Positions 38,495 through 49,379 of a stretch of DNA of 64,000 bases are shown piece by piece. A program made the translations under genes and the position numbers. Each line of letters begins with the position of its first letter. Positions within the stretch are counted from its first letter, which is position 1. Source of the stretch: Proales similis (taxonomy: Eukaryota > Rotifera > Eurotatoria > Ploima > Proalidae); the NCBI GenBank assembly GCA_019059635.1, contig JAGVRJ010000005.1, positions 1,612,001-1,676,000 of the forward strand. Direction: 5' to 3'. Under the pieces are notes generated by a model. The model saw only the letters and a list, made by a program, of their open reading frames with translations. It had not been told where the DNA came from and ran no database searches.

Positions 38495-38989
38495 CTAAAG
38501 CAGCTCAATGATGGCGTGGTCGTCCTTTCCTTGCAATAGAATCTCGCCCTCGAATCTGACCAGGTTGTGCTTGCGAGCTCGGAGCAGCACACCAACAAGT
38601 TTGTTTGAAATTCGAGTGTAGATGTCGAACAGTTGTTTGAACTCGATGCAGACGGGCCCTGCGTCCACCTGCTGGCGTCCGTTCTGTCTGATGATCATAC
38701 AGAGCTCTGTAATTTCCCGTTCGATCATTTGGTGAGCGTCAAGGCCGCGCTCGCGCGTCTTCACGTTCTCAGGCACCCCGTAATCTTCGTTCTGTTTGCT
38801 TAACCAAATAGAGACGTCAAGATGATAGCCGAGCGCATGCATCGTTGCCGTGGCGGCTTACTTTGGCCTGTTGGGCGCATTGCGGCGAATCGCTTGCCAA
38901 TTGGACGAGAATGCGTTGCATGCGTTGCGACGCTCGTTGGCTTCGATCAGCTCGTCGAACTTGCGAATGCGACTTTTAGTGTCGCTCAT
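38495..38989 (-). CDS. ABRA: ABRA/STARS-like protein with Costars domain
   Basis: Two exons, 38989-38862 and 38798-38495, give 143 residues. The Costars domain fills the C-terminal two thirds: AHQMIEREITELCMIIRQNG, CIEFKQLFDIYTRISNKLVG, VLLRARKHNLVRFEGEILLQ, GKDDHAIIELL. In vertebrates ABRA binds actin and promotes Rho/MRTF-SRF signalling, whereas ABRACL is the bare Costars domain. The wording of the domain (RISNKLVGVLLRARKH) and the N-terminal extension with FSSNWQAIRR place this nearer ABRA. It is shorter than vertebrate ABRA, so the long N-terminal half is absent or not conserved. Good start codon at 38989; stop TAG at 38495-38497. Confidence 0.85.
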
Positions 38990-39580
38990 TCTAAATAACT
39001 TTAAAGAGAGAGCCACACGCGATGAGCCAATTGTCCACGATCAAGTCTTGTTGGTTCAGTCGAAACTCAACTGCTGTGCGATCAGTTGGCATATAAAGAA
39101 AGAGCGCCGTCAGCAGACACAGGTTGAAGTAGGAAACAAAAGTAAACAAAAACGAATAAAACAAAAGAGTTGGGAGAAAAGATGTGGCATAGGAAGGTGG
39201 CTATTATGAAAATAACTTTATTTTTTCTTGCAAATTGACCATTTGGTTGACGCTCATTTGATCGTCATTGATCTGTCGAACTTGTTCGAGTTTGTGAATA
39301 TAAAAAAGGAGAAAAAAAATGCAAAAAAAAAAGAGAAGAGAGAATGCGAATAAATTGCGAAGAAAAAAAAAGGCAAAAGGAAATAGAGTTTGTTTGTTTG
39401 TTTGTTCAAGAAGGGAAAAGCATTCGGGCATCGGATCTTTGTTGCTCTTTAGGGAACATTGAGATGCCGATTGCTGTTTCGGTTTTACAATGAGAATTAG
39501 AAATTCGGGTGGCGGACACTGAATCGATCGGGTCAAGGAAAGTGAATGTGAAGAGAGTGATGGGAAAGTTGAAAGGAGGA
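38990..39580. other. Gap between ABRA-like and HEXIM-like genes
   Basis: About 590 bases, A-rich and T-rich, with several homopolymer runs near 39310-39375. It probably holds the HEXIM-like 3'UTR and the ABRA promoter. No supported coding frame. Confidence 0.4.
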
Positions 39581-40786
39581 TTAAATAGAACTGGAGAATA
39601 GGTGCGTATCATCGTCGCACTCGTCTTCATTGGGATGAGAGAGGAGCTCTGAATCGCTCGCATAGCGCCGGTTAACTGTATCATCATCATCATCATCGTC
39701 ATCATCATTAAAATGAATCGCATCACCACCATCATTAAACTCATCATCGCTCATATGGCGCACACCGTCAAAATTAACCGCGTTCTCATTTGCTTCAATT
39801 ATCATTTCGTTATTAACAAACGCCTGCTCCCATTCATTTCTAAATGACTGCGACTCGCTCACCGCCGGCCTAGCGCCGATACGCTTGCAGTAGTCCTGCA
39901 TTATGTACTGGGTGGTGTTGTAGGGCGCTTTAGTTGCCCGCTTTAGCTTGAATGCCCTACGATTAAGATTGCGATAGCGAAAGAGGTGACGGCCTCTGCC
40001 CGGCGCGGCACGATGCATGTGCCGCGTCGGGCGGCCGTTAAATATCACTAGACGAGGCTCGTCTCGAGTCACGTTGATGGTGATCTCACTAGTGGGATGC
40101 TTGGAGGAGACGGCCACCGGCAAACGCCTCGGTGGCTGTTCGGCACGCATATTATTACTGTGTTTAGGGTTAACACTAATTGACTTACTTAATTTAAGTC
40201 GTTTAAATTCATTCAGCGGATATTGACTGCAATCGGCTGGCGGTAGTCGCGCGGGTGATGCTCCCACTAGACGTTGGCCGGCCGCGTTCATTTTACGCTT
40301 GTGAATGGGCGTGCGAATCGATCTCCTTTTGTTCAATCGGTATGGGCTTGCGTGATGAGGAGATTCATGATGATGGTGATGATGATGGTGAGGGTTGGTG
40401 CGATTCAGATGATTCATTGGCGGCGGCGCGTGAGCTGGTGAATATGAATGGCTGGTTGATGCGGCTGATGGTAAGGTCATATTGGGCGGGTAGCTGCGAC
40501 GGCCTCCGATGCTGCTACGAGTCGTAACCATGGGCGACTGTTTGTTGAATGTCGTCGGCGACCACATTTCTCTACTGCTGGTGATGGCTGATTCGCTTTG
40601 ATTACTTCCCTTGGTGTATTTTTTGTCGAGTTTCCGCTCTCTTTGAATGCAGGCAGCTACACAAATCGGACTGTTCAAATGGAATCGCTTTATACTAAAC
40701 TTTCCCAAGCACAGACTGATGTGTGTTTGATGTTGCTTACTTATCTTGTAGTCGATTATTTTTGCCCAGTGCTCATGCAAGCGCAT
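39581..40786 (-). CDS. HEXIM-like protein with PYNTTQ motif
   Basis: HEXIM proteins inhibit the elongation kinase P-TEFb; their near-invariant PYNTTQ motif contacts the kinase. Here APYNTTQYIMQDY (about 39890-39930) follows an arginine- and lysine-rich stretch (RGRHLFRYRNLNRRAFKLKR) and precedes an acidic tail with nine consecutive Asp, a layout like the basic, PYNTTQ, acidic order of HEXIM. The Phe after TTQ in vertebrates is Tyr here. The C-terminal coiled coil (cyclin T binding) is not seen; the frame stops at 39581. Low-complexity His and Asp runs occur. The 5' end is uncertain: either ATG 40786 with an intron about 40740-40657, or the in-frame ATG at 40567 (GAAATG context), which gives 328 residues. 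Confidence 0.5.
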   Translation of the reverse strand: MRLHEHWAKIIDYKISKQHQTHISLCLGKFSIKRFHLNSPICVAACIQRERKLDKKYTKGSNQSESAITSSREMWSPTTFNKQSPMVTTRSSIGGRRSYPPNMTLPSAASTSHSYSPAHAPPPMNHLNRTNPHHHHHHHHESPHHASPYRLNKRRSIRTPIHKRKMNAAGQRLVGASPARLPPADCSQYPLNEFKRLKLSKSISVNPKHSNNMRAEQPPRRLPVAVSSKHPTSEITINVTRDEPRLVIFNGRPTRHMHRAAPGRGRHLFRYRNLNRRAFKLKRATKAPYNTTQYIMQDYCKRIGARPAVSESQSFRNEWEQAFVNNEMIIEANENAVNFDGVRHMSDDEFNDGGDAIHFNDDDDDDDDDTVNRRYASDSELLSHPNEDECDDDTHLFSSSI

Positions 40787-41905
40787 AATTTTCGCTTTCT
40801 GCGCTTCTTCGTTCTGTCCGGCCGGAACAAGCGTTGAGAATTTGTGCTGTTGAGCAGAAGCAACCGCGCTTGCGTATTTAAACGGTGTCCTTTTTGTATG
40901 GCGCGCTTCACTAGTACGAGCTCGAGTTGACCCACTGAACTTGGTCTCTCTAATTTGAGCTTTTCTAGCTTTTTAAATTTCTTTCTACTTTGGCAGAGCC
41001 GGGAGAGGACCGGGGACCACAGGCAGACAATTGGTGTGGCTTACGCGCAAAGAATAAGAAATGAAGGAGAGAAGAAGAGAGTTGAGAATGAGTGGTAACT
41101 TTTACATCGCTATTTATACACGGGCTTGAAATCGCTTCGATTTTAATATGCTAATTCAGAGCGAATGTGATAGGCTGCGACTATAGAGAGATTTGCATTC
41201 GATTGGCGCCCTCAATTCGCCGATCCGAATTCATAATTCAGTTTGAGGGTGGGCTTTAGCGAGCATATATTATGTGGCACTACGCGCCATCTCTACGCCA
41301 CGATCATCATCCCCATCATGCCTCATAGGAATGCAACGAGCAGCGTTGGCCGCAGCCGCAATTGTGTGTTCTGTGAGCATACGCTCGACAAGAGGTCGCC
41401 CAATCAGAATTTCGACTAGGTTCACTAATTCTTTTGCAAATTGAGACCGGAGACTAGGAGCCTGGTCTCCGCCGCCTATCCGATTGTTGTCGATTTGTGC
41501 CCGAACTAAACGGCACTCTGCCCTGCCTCGAATTTAAATGACGCAGTTTATTTATTCGCCTCTCGCTTGGCCCAAACAAAACAGCAGCAGCAGCAACAAC
41601 AAGTTCACCGCTCGATAGCTCGTCCCAAGTCCGACTCGTTCCCTGTATATGTGTCTTAATTCTGATGAGCTCCCGCCGCTCATATTTCCCTTCCCAACTT
41701 TTGTCGAGAAGAAATAGAATAAAAAAAAAAAAAAGAAGAAAAAGCGATAAAAGTTCAAGCTGCTCTGGCTGCTTCTTTAGTTAAGAAACATTTGATTGAG
41801 AGCGAAGCAAGCCAAAGAAAACATAAAAAACTAAACTCAACCACAAGCAGCATGACAACGTTAAGTGCCCAAAGTTCGGCTTGAGCAATTGAGACCAGAG
41901 ACGAG
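40787..41905. other. Divergent upstream region of HEXIM-like and C19orf47-like genes
   Basis: About 1.1 kb. On the minus strand two frames stay open through about 40790-40950, possibly an unresolved 5' exon of the HEXIM-like gene. TATA-like strings occur near 41110 and 41270, a poly-A run lies at about 41720-41734, and no further gene is supported. Confidence 0.4.
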
Positions 41906-42915
41906 ATGAGTTCTTCTGGTATGGCTAAAAGACATTCACCTTGCTCCTCTCACTTGATTTGTACAACAACTCGACAAGATTTGGACGTTTGGCTCAAGTT
42001 TTTCAATGACGCTTGCATTCCCGCACCGTTCGCTCGTTCGTATGCCGACAAATTCTGCGAGAATCGCATCAGATTCGACATGCTCATCGATTTGGACAAG
42101 AGCCTGCTGAACGAAATGGGCATTCTGGCGGTCGGCGACTGCATAAGCATTTTAAAACATGCCAAGCAATTAAACAAACTGGTAGGTCAAAGGAGTTTGA
42201 GTTGCGGCTATTTGCCAGTTGTTTCAATTTTGCCACTACTTGTTTTAAACAGCTCGAGGAAGAGGAGAAGAAGGTCGGCAGTTTGAATGTGTTCAGAAAG
42301 TGTCAGGAGAGTCGGCAGCTGATCGAATCGTTTGGAGTTGAAAAGTCAAACGCACTTGGCAAGACGACCATTCAACCGGCCAGGGTTCAAATTAAGGCCA
42401 ATTCAATTCAAATTAAAAAAGAGATCTCAGCGACAGCCAAGCCTGCCACTGTATCATCTACGAGTGAGGAGCGTGTGAACAAGAGCGACTCGCCTATCGA
42501 ACGAAAGCGAGTGTTGTACGAGGCAGTCAGCGACGAAGACGACCAAGACCAGTCGAATCGAAATGGTCGAAAATTCGAAAACTTTACCGTCAGTCGGGCG
42601 AAGGAGAGCGAAGCGACCGAACAACCAACGCTGATTAAACAAGAGGGCAAAATAGTTCGACTGAATCGAACGCCAGTAGACGCCAAAATGTCCGTATTCA
42701 AACGCATAAAATCGAATGGATCGAACCAGGCTGCAGAGGAAAGCACCACGGTTCGAACAGGACGTGCCTCGGTCGACTCGTACGAGCCAGGCAAACAGGT
42801 CAAAGTCGAGACCGCCGACTCGGGCGCAGTCAAAATTGCCAAACTTCACGATAGGCACAGAACTGAGGATCCGACTCGAGCGAAAAATGTCAAAGATCGC
42901 CTCAAATTTCATTAA
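41906..42915 (+). CDS. C19orf47-like SAM-domain protein
   Basis: Two exons, 41906-42181 and 42253-42915, give 312 residues. Residues about 24-92 form a SAM-type helical domain very like that of vertebrate C19orf47: VWLKFFNDACIPAPFARSYA, ENRIRFDMLIDLDKSLLNEM, GILAVGDCISILKHAKQL. The rest is charged and probably disordered, with KRKRVLYEAVSDEDD-like wording, a VFKRIKS motif and a basic end, suggesting a nuclear protein. Function of the family is not known to me. An AATAAA at 43127-43132 may end the transcript. It heads a plus-strand run of four genes. Confidence 0.75.
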
Positions 42916-43250
42916 TCGCCTGCGCCTTATAAATTTTCTCAATTTGGTTGATTGCCAAATTCGCTCGCTCCTCCTCTTGTTGTTCTGGTTTGTTAGTGTC
43001 AGCATTCGGCCTACTCTTCTCTTTTTTCGTGTGAATATAAACGAGCTCAATATTTACTGAACGTGAATATTTAGTGCGTAAAGTATCAAGCCTGAAAGCA
43101 ACATCAATAATGTTAATAATAATATTAATAAAAAGACAGATAAATTGAGAAATTCGTCTGACTAAGAAATCTGTGCATGAAATTAAGTCATTCTAAAAGG
43201 AGTTGTTGTTCTAAAAGGAGAGAAAAAGGCGTTGTTCTACTGAATTGAAT
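42916..43250 (+). other. Gap between C19orf47-like and glutamate receptor genes
   Basis: AT-rich, about 335 bases, with AATAAA at 43127-43132 and an acceptor-like CGTGCAG ending at about 43256. Any upstream exon of the receptor would have to lie here or be absent. Confidence 0.35.
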
Positions 43251-43256
43251 CGTGCA

Positions 43257-44950
43257 GAGGTGGAAATGAGCCAGATAAAGGCGATTACTTACCAAGTGAG
43301 TGTAGGGTTCAGTTCAACTGTTGCCTTAGTTAAACCAGAGCTGCTGTTGAGGAGAAGCCGTTCGTTATGGACGCAGACAACGGGAGACAGGAAGGATTCA
43401 TAATTGACATTTGCAATTCAATCGGAAAGAGCCTCAACAGGTCGTTTGAATTCAATTTGCTCGAAGAAGAAGGCAATTACGGAAAGTGGACGATGAACTC
43501 GAGCACTGGTCATTGGACCGGGCCGATCAAGCTTCTAATCGATCAGGTTCACCTGCAAGACTTCTTTTCTTAGATTTTAAAATGGCAATTTAACATTGTC
43601 AAAAAGCAAGTTGACTTGATTGCGGCTAAAATGCCTCTCGATTCATTAAAATCTATGTATATTGACTACTCGCAGCCTTTCTATGACGACGGTGCAGTCG
43701 GCTTCCTAATGAAACGTGCCGAAAGCTCACCCGGCCTGTTTCTGTTTCTGACCGTATTTGAGCCTAAACTGTGGCTTTGTATCGTGGCCGCGTTGATTGC
43801 CACTTCTCTGGTAGTCTATTTCCTCAATCAAATGCAACGCTTCGACGGATACCAATCAACAAAGCCGATTGATTTGTACACACCGTTAAACAGCATCTGG
43901 TGACGCATTCACTTCCGCCTTTTGTCTGCATTCTTAGTTTTCCTCACGATCGGCCATGAATGTTTAGGTTAACCTTGAGCGCATTCACACTTGCGAGCGA
44001 TTTACATCCGCCCAGGCAGCTTTCTCTCAAACTCGCGTTTGCATCGTTTTGGCTCTTCAGCACGGTCATCGTTAGCACTTACCAAGCCAACTTGGCTGCG
44101 TTTCTTGCGTCCAACGCGCCATTAAAACTTTCGATCAATGAGCTGGTCGACCAAGCTGGTTTGAGCCTCACTGCCATAAGTGAGAAGCGAACTCAACTTT
44201 CATCTCAGAAGAACTAAGCCCGGTTTTCGTAGATGGATCGCACACCATGAAGTATCTTGAAGATTTCGCCAATCTGGAATTCAATTTTCTTCAAGTAATT
44301 CTATTTCACAACAACTTCAACCCTTCGAATGGCCACTTTTTCCCGAAGATTTGGAAGAATGCAAGCTTGTCTGACAAGAGTCTGGTGAAAGGAGGCGATA
44401 AAGCCAGCTCGTTCGCCGTCTGGGATTACCCGCTGCCTGAAACCTACACCAAAATAGCCAATTTGATCAAGAGCAGTGGCTTGGTCGATTCAGCACAGAT
44501 GGGAATAGATAGATTGTTCAACTCGACGAGTTCTAACTGGAACGTCTTAGCTCTGGACTCATCGCACGGCAAATATTTGCAAAGTAAAAATTGCCAATTG
44601 CAAATGCTGCCAGTAACAATTGGCAATCGACCTTATTCGTTTGCCTTTCCGAAGGATTCGAGTCTGAGACCACTGTTTGATCAAAAGTAAATTTTTTTGT
44701 CTGCACCGTTCTAAGAATTCTTGCGAACAAATTGAAAAGAATTTTAGAAATGCGCAAAAGTGGCGAATTGAGCGCCCTTGTAGACAAGTGGTGGCCCAAA
44801 TGTGACCATCTCCAACACACAGAGGCATTGAGGTTTGAACGAACGGCCGGCACATTCATTCTGCTCGCTTCGGCCGTGTTCACCGGCTTCATAGCAATAT
44901 TGGCAGAAAGTATTTTTTCATCCTATCGCAGGCGCAAATCAACCAACTAG
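43257..44950 (+). CDS. Divergent ionotropic glutamate receptor-like channel, 5' end unresolved
   Basis: Ligand-gated channel of the iGluR superfamily. The exon after the acceptor at about 43256 reads GDYLPT and joins AVEEKPFVMDADNGRQEGF, the start of the S1 ligand lobe. TM1 is LWLCIVAALIATSLVVYFL, and the pore region reads SIWLTLSAFTLASDLHPPRQ across an intron that splits the Trp codon (about 43900/43967). TM3 carries TYQANLAAFLASN in place of SYTANLAAFLT. S2 follows (NGSHTMKYLEDF, SSFAVWDYPLPETY, GNRPYSFAFPKDSSLRPLF, LSALVDKWWP) and then TM4 (AGTFILLASAVFTGFIAILA). No N-terminal leucine/isoleucine-binding domain is visible upstream. I could not place a start codon in the first exon's frame. 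The position equivalent to the glutamate-binding Arg in S1 appears to be Lys. Stop 44948-44950. Confidence 0.75.
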
Positions 44951-45248
44951 AGACTCGGAACAATCGAGATAATGTCGTTTTTGTGTTTAGTAAAGAGCGC
45001 TGTTGTTGTTGTTGCTGTTTGGTTTGTAGCTAGTTAGTTGATTGACTGACTAGTTAGTTGAATGCAAAATTCATGATGACCGAATAAAACAGAGTGAGAA
45101 AAGACACGCTAAGCAGACAAAAAACGACTGCGCTCGGCCACTCCATATGAGTTGCTGTTTTATGTGCACACCGTTAACTTAAAACAAAATAAACGCATCG
45201 CTAAAACTTGATGAAATTTTAAATTTAGGCTGTTGTATTGACCGGACC
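44951..45248 (+). other. Receptor-MMS19 junction with AATAAA and an acceptor-like site
   Basis: Nearly 300 bases. AATAAA at 45188-45193 is followed 33 bases later by GAAATTTTAAATTTAG (AG 45227-45228), 20 bases before the MMS19 ATG. No exon upstream of this acceptor is evident. Confidence 0.4.
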
Positions 45249-48200
45249 ATGATTCAGCAGATTATTGACGCCTATGTGCTTGAGGGTTCAAACGATGCAG
45301 TTTCTCAGGCTTGCAACCGTATGCCTTTCTGTCTCTCTCTCTCTCTCTCTTACCTAACACTTCAGCTTTCAACCGCATCTGTTTGATTTGAAAGAGCTGT
45401 TGAACCGAGAGTCCAAGCTGGACGAGATATTTGCCAAACTTGAGTAAATAATAATTGAATTGAGATGCATGAGGACTTAAAACCCTGAACGACTTGCAGA
45501 AGCTACTTGACGAGCAAAGAAACACAAAAAAGGGCTCGAGCGGTCAAGTTCATATCTGAGTTCATTCAGAGTCTACCGGCTGACTATCTCTCGTTGGCTG
45601 AAGGTTGGTCACACTCAACTTGGACTATTTTGCTTTTGCAATGACCGTCAGTCTAAAGGCAAAACTCTGCTCGAGTTCCTATGCTCTAAACTCGACGAGC
45701 ATTATTCGGTCTCGTCTTCAGCATTGCCGGGACTTGGCTGTCTGATCAAGCGCAGAGGTGCTGCAATCACCGATCTCGACTGTCTGCTTATTCTCAAATC
45801 GATGCTCAAGAATGTCCACGTTCAATCGATGGTACAAGCTGACCGTTACACCATATTCACCTCTTGCCTTGAGCTATTGAAATCGCCCGAGCTGGTCGGC
45901 CTAGTCAAAGAGGAAAAGTTCGAAACCGACTTTGTTTACGGTTTCATTCAGGCGATGGACGGCGAAAAGGACCCGCGCAACTTGGTGATTTGCTTCGATT
46001 GCATCAGTCTAATGGGCAGGAATCTGAAGCTGGTGCCGTTGGTTGAAGAGACTTTCGAAGTGTTCGCCTGCTATTTCCCAATCGATTTCAGTCCACCCAA
46101 GGACGACAACCTCTTCATCAGCAAAGAGATGCTTGTCGGCTCCTTGAACAGCTGCTTCGCGGCCTCAAGACACTTTGCCAAGTTTTCGATGCCGCTTATT
46201 CTGGAAAAGCTAGACTCAGAGCTGGATGAAGCTCAACTAGCGGCCATGAACGCCTATGTGACCTGCGCCAATGGCTCCTACGACATAAACGACTATTCAG
46301 AGTTTGTAGAGCCTCTCTGGAAAGCATTGGCCAGCATTGCGATGAACGCCAAAAAGGCCGAGCTAAGGGACACCGCTCTGGAGGCGATTAAAGCTCTCGC
46401 ATCAAACATAGCTCGCAGTGTTCAAAGTCTGGAACAAGACAACACAAGAAAGCCGATGTCGATCGAAAAGTTCATCAAAATTGCCAACAAGCACTGTCTG
46501 GCCTATCTGAACGAGCCTGACTTGAAGCTTATTTGGCCAAATGTGAGATGCTTGCTGTCAATTGCGTCCGCCTCGTCGACAGCCAATGTGCTCGTGTTGA
46601 ACGAGTCTTTGCCTGCGGTCATTCGACATTTTGAAGAAACCAATTTGGTAATTGTCTTAATCATCGCTTATCGAGAGAGGTCCGACTTTTCATGTAAAGA
46701 CTGCGTTCTCGCACTCGATTAGACAAACCAGAAGAGGACTTATTTTGAAATATTCAACATGTTTCTGGACGTGGCTCTAAATTTTGGACCAAGCGGTTCG
46801 CTCACTTCTCCAATGCATTCAGCTCTCTCGTTTTCCTAAATCGATTTCTAGCACCTCAGATTCTAAAGCAGAATGCGCTCAAGTTGGTTCAACTGTTCGA
46901 AGAAGGAGTGAATTTCAAGAATCAACGACAATTGGCTCTGGACGGATTCGCCAAACTTCTTCAATTTGATGGCGTCGTTACACAAGTGCCGGGCAGCTCG
47001 CTCGAGCCGTCTGCCGAGAACGTTCTCAGTCGCCTTTGGAAATTCCTGAACCCTTTCGACGCACAAACGCAATCCAAATTCAACCTGAGCGTCGAAGAAT
47101 GGTAAATGAAGCGACTGTTGTCAAAACCGAGCAGACAATCAAGCGGTTTTAAATTCAAGTGAACGCATCGTTTACGTTACTTATCTCTTGATGCTCAAAA
47201 GCTCTGCTATTGAGCGTCAGGTTTTCGAACTACTCGAACTGAGCGCGAACGTCGACCAACAGCAGCACCAGAAAAGTGCTCTACAATTTTTCGAGCAGCT
47301 GTCGATGAATCTTGTCGATTCGAGAGGAGAAGCGATTACCGAACGCCTTCTGAACTCGCTGGACAATCAGGTTCTGTTGTACACGCGTTCAGAAGAGAGG
47401 AGGAGTGCAGATGCCTACTTGCTGATTGTCGTTGAGATGCTTGCCAAAATCGTTGAGAATATGAAACACTTTACAGACAACACGAGGGAGCGATTCTCGC
47501 AAATGCTCATCAATCTGAGCGCTTTAATTCGCACTGACGACAATCAATTGGAACAGAAAATTGCCGAGCAATTGATCTTGAACTGTGCCCTGCTGGCAAG
47601 ACAGATAGCTCTGAGGTATGGATCGAGGTCAGGGTCTTAAATTGACTTGACTTATCATGAATTGAATCAGAATGAATGGAAATGGCGCAGATCGAACGCT
47701 TATTGAGCAAATGAAAAGTCAATATATTGAAAATGAGGAAATCTTCAGGGTAAACAAGTCTGAGAATGGCCAAGTGAGCAACGTTCTTATGTCTTTGTTG
47801 GCTCTAGATCGAATCTGGTCAACTCGAGCATCTAAAGCTTCTTGTTCCGATGCAGATTTTCTGCTGCTCAGACAAAAACGTAATTAGGCAGCAGCATTTT
47901 TTGTTTACGAAAATGCATCCTCGGTTTGGCTGTGGTAAAATTTTCTTATTCAAAGGTGGTGAAAAGTCAAGTGGAAGAAGTGTTCAACAATCGTAGGACT
48001 CAACTTGAACGAATAGCACTGAACGCCGAGCCAACAGGTTCAACGATTGCATCGCAGTTTTACGCCGCCATCATAAACAGACTCGAGTCGACCAGTAATT
48101 GACAACAATATATTTGCAGGAAGTGAAAAACCGCCACTGAACTGATATTTAGATTCAGAACAGTTCAAGAGTGACTTGAATCGGCTTAAACAAGACTTGC

Positions 48201-49167
48201 TGGTTAGAATAACCGACAAAGGCACGAGCATCGAACAAAGATGCAGGGCGTTGGGCTTCTGGATTTGGTTGGCCAAGGCGTTCATTCTTCGCGAACATGC
48301 CGAGAGCACATTCTTTCAGGACAAAGTAGGCAACGCAACTTTCGACTTTGGCATTTCGCATTTCTACGAGGCATCCGATTCCAAAGCTGGTCGAATGGTT
48401 AGACGACGCTGACCTGCAAGAAACGGCCGTGCATGGATTCAATGTAATTTTAAACGAAAATGCGAACGAGAACAACGGCGTGCTTGTGTACAAGACGGCG
48501 AGCAACATTAGGCTCTTCTACAGACAGCGCTTTTTCTGCTCAACTTTTGCTCTTTTGAGTGAAAATTTCCAGCAGCTCGAACCTAAAAGTAAGCCGATGA
48601 CCAAGTTTGCTAGCCAGCCTGTTAATTCTCCCTCAAGACAAGAGATACCACGCCAAAGCCATATTGAACATGATCGGCCTCTTGGCCCAAGAGATGTTGC
48701 GCAAGCGATTTGAACAAGTAAATTTGACTCCGCTTTAAAGTTTTTATCGGCCAGTCTGACAAAAGGCATTGAACGAGCAGCTTCTGCCCATAATTCTCTA
48801 CTCGTTGAGCGAGGAAATGGACGTCGAGGAACGCTTTATTCAGTTTTCGTTGAGCACTCTGGAGAATTTGTTCATGTGCGGACAGCGAAGCGATTTCATT
48901 CGATTCATATCGTTCTATGAGGAGATTGTGACTAGACTTTTGATCATGAGCCAATACGAGCAAAACATGAACATCAGACTGTTGGCGCTGAGCTGTCTAA
49001 ACCAAATGGCATCCAGATTCGAGTCGAACGCAATAATCAAGTTCCAAAGTCGCGTGTGTAGTCGATTGGAAAAGAGCTTGGCAGACAAAAAGCGACTGTG
49101 TCGACATATGGCGGTGGAGGCCCGCAATCGCTGGTTCTTGCTCTCTACCAAGACTCAGGACAGTTAA
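45249..49167 (+). CDS. MMS19: MMS19 cytosolic iron-sulfur assembly targeting factor
   Basis: HEAT-repeat scaffold of the CIA targeting complex that delivers iron-sulfur clusters to DNA repair and replication enzymes such as XPD. The gene has roughly ten or more exons with short introns. The first coding exon (45249 to about 45309) joins at about 45391 as ACNQLLNRESKLDEIF. The strongest stretch is QSMVQADRYTIF, FVYGFIQAMDGEKDPRNLVI, VEETFEVFACYFPIDFSPP, all typical of MMS19 N-terminal repeats. The C terminus ends DKKRLCRHMAVEARNRWFLL, the conserved end of the family. Intron 1 contains a CT microsatellite. The exon map between about 46650 and 48800 was only partly resolved by eye. Confidence 0.9.
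45331..45350. repeat. (CT)n microsatellite in MMS19 intron 1
   Basis: CT dinucleotide run of about ten units inside the first intron of MMS19. Confidence 0.9.
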
Positions 49168-49379
49168 TAGCCTCAAAGGAACAATCAAGAATTTCTTATA
49201 TTCAGATTTATAGTCATTTTGATCTTGAATAAAACACCATTCAATTTGATTCAAGTTGTTCGGAAAGCTCAATTGTCTCAAACGAAGGAACTAGTGGGGC
49301 CTATGTTCCGAGCGCTAAGTTTGTTCTGATGCAGTTTAAGACCGGTCTGGACGCATAAGTCAGATGGCATTTGCTAAAT

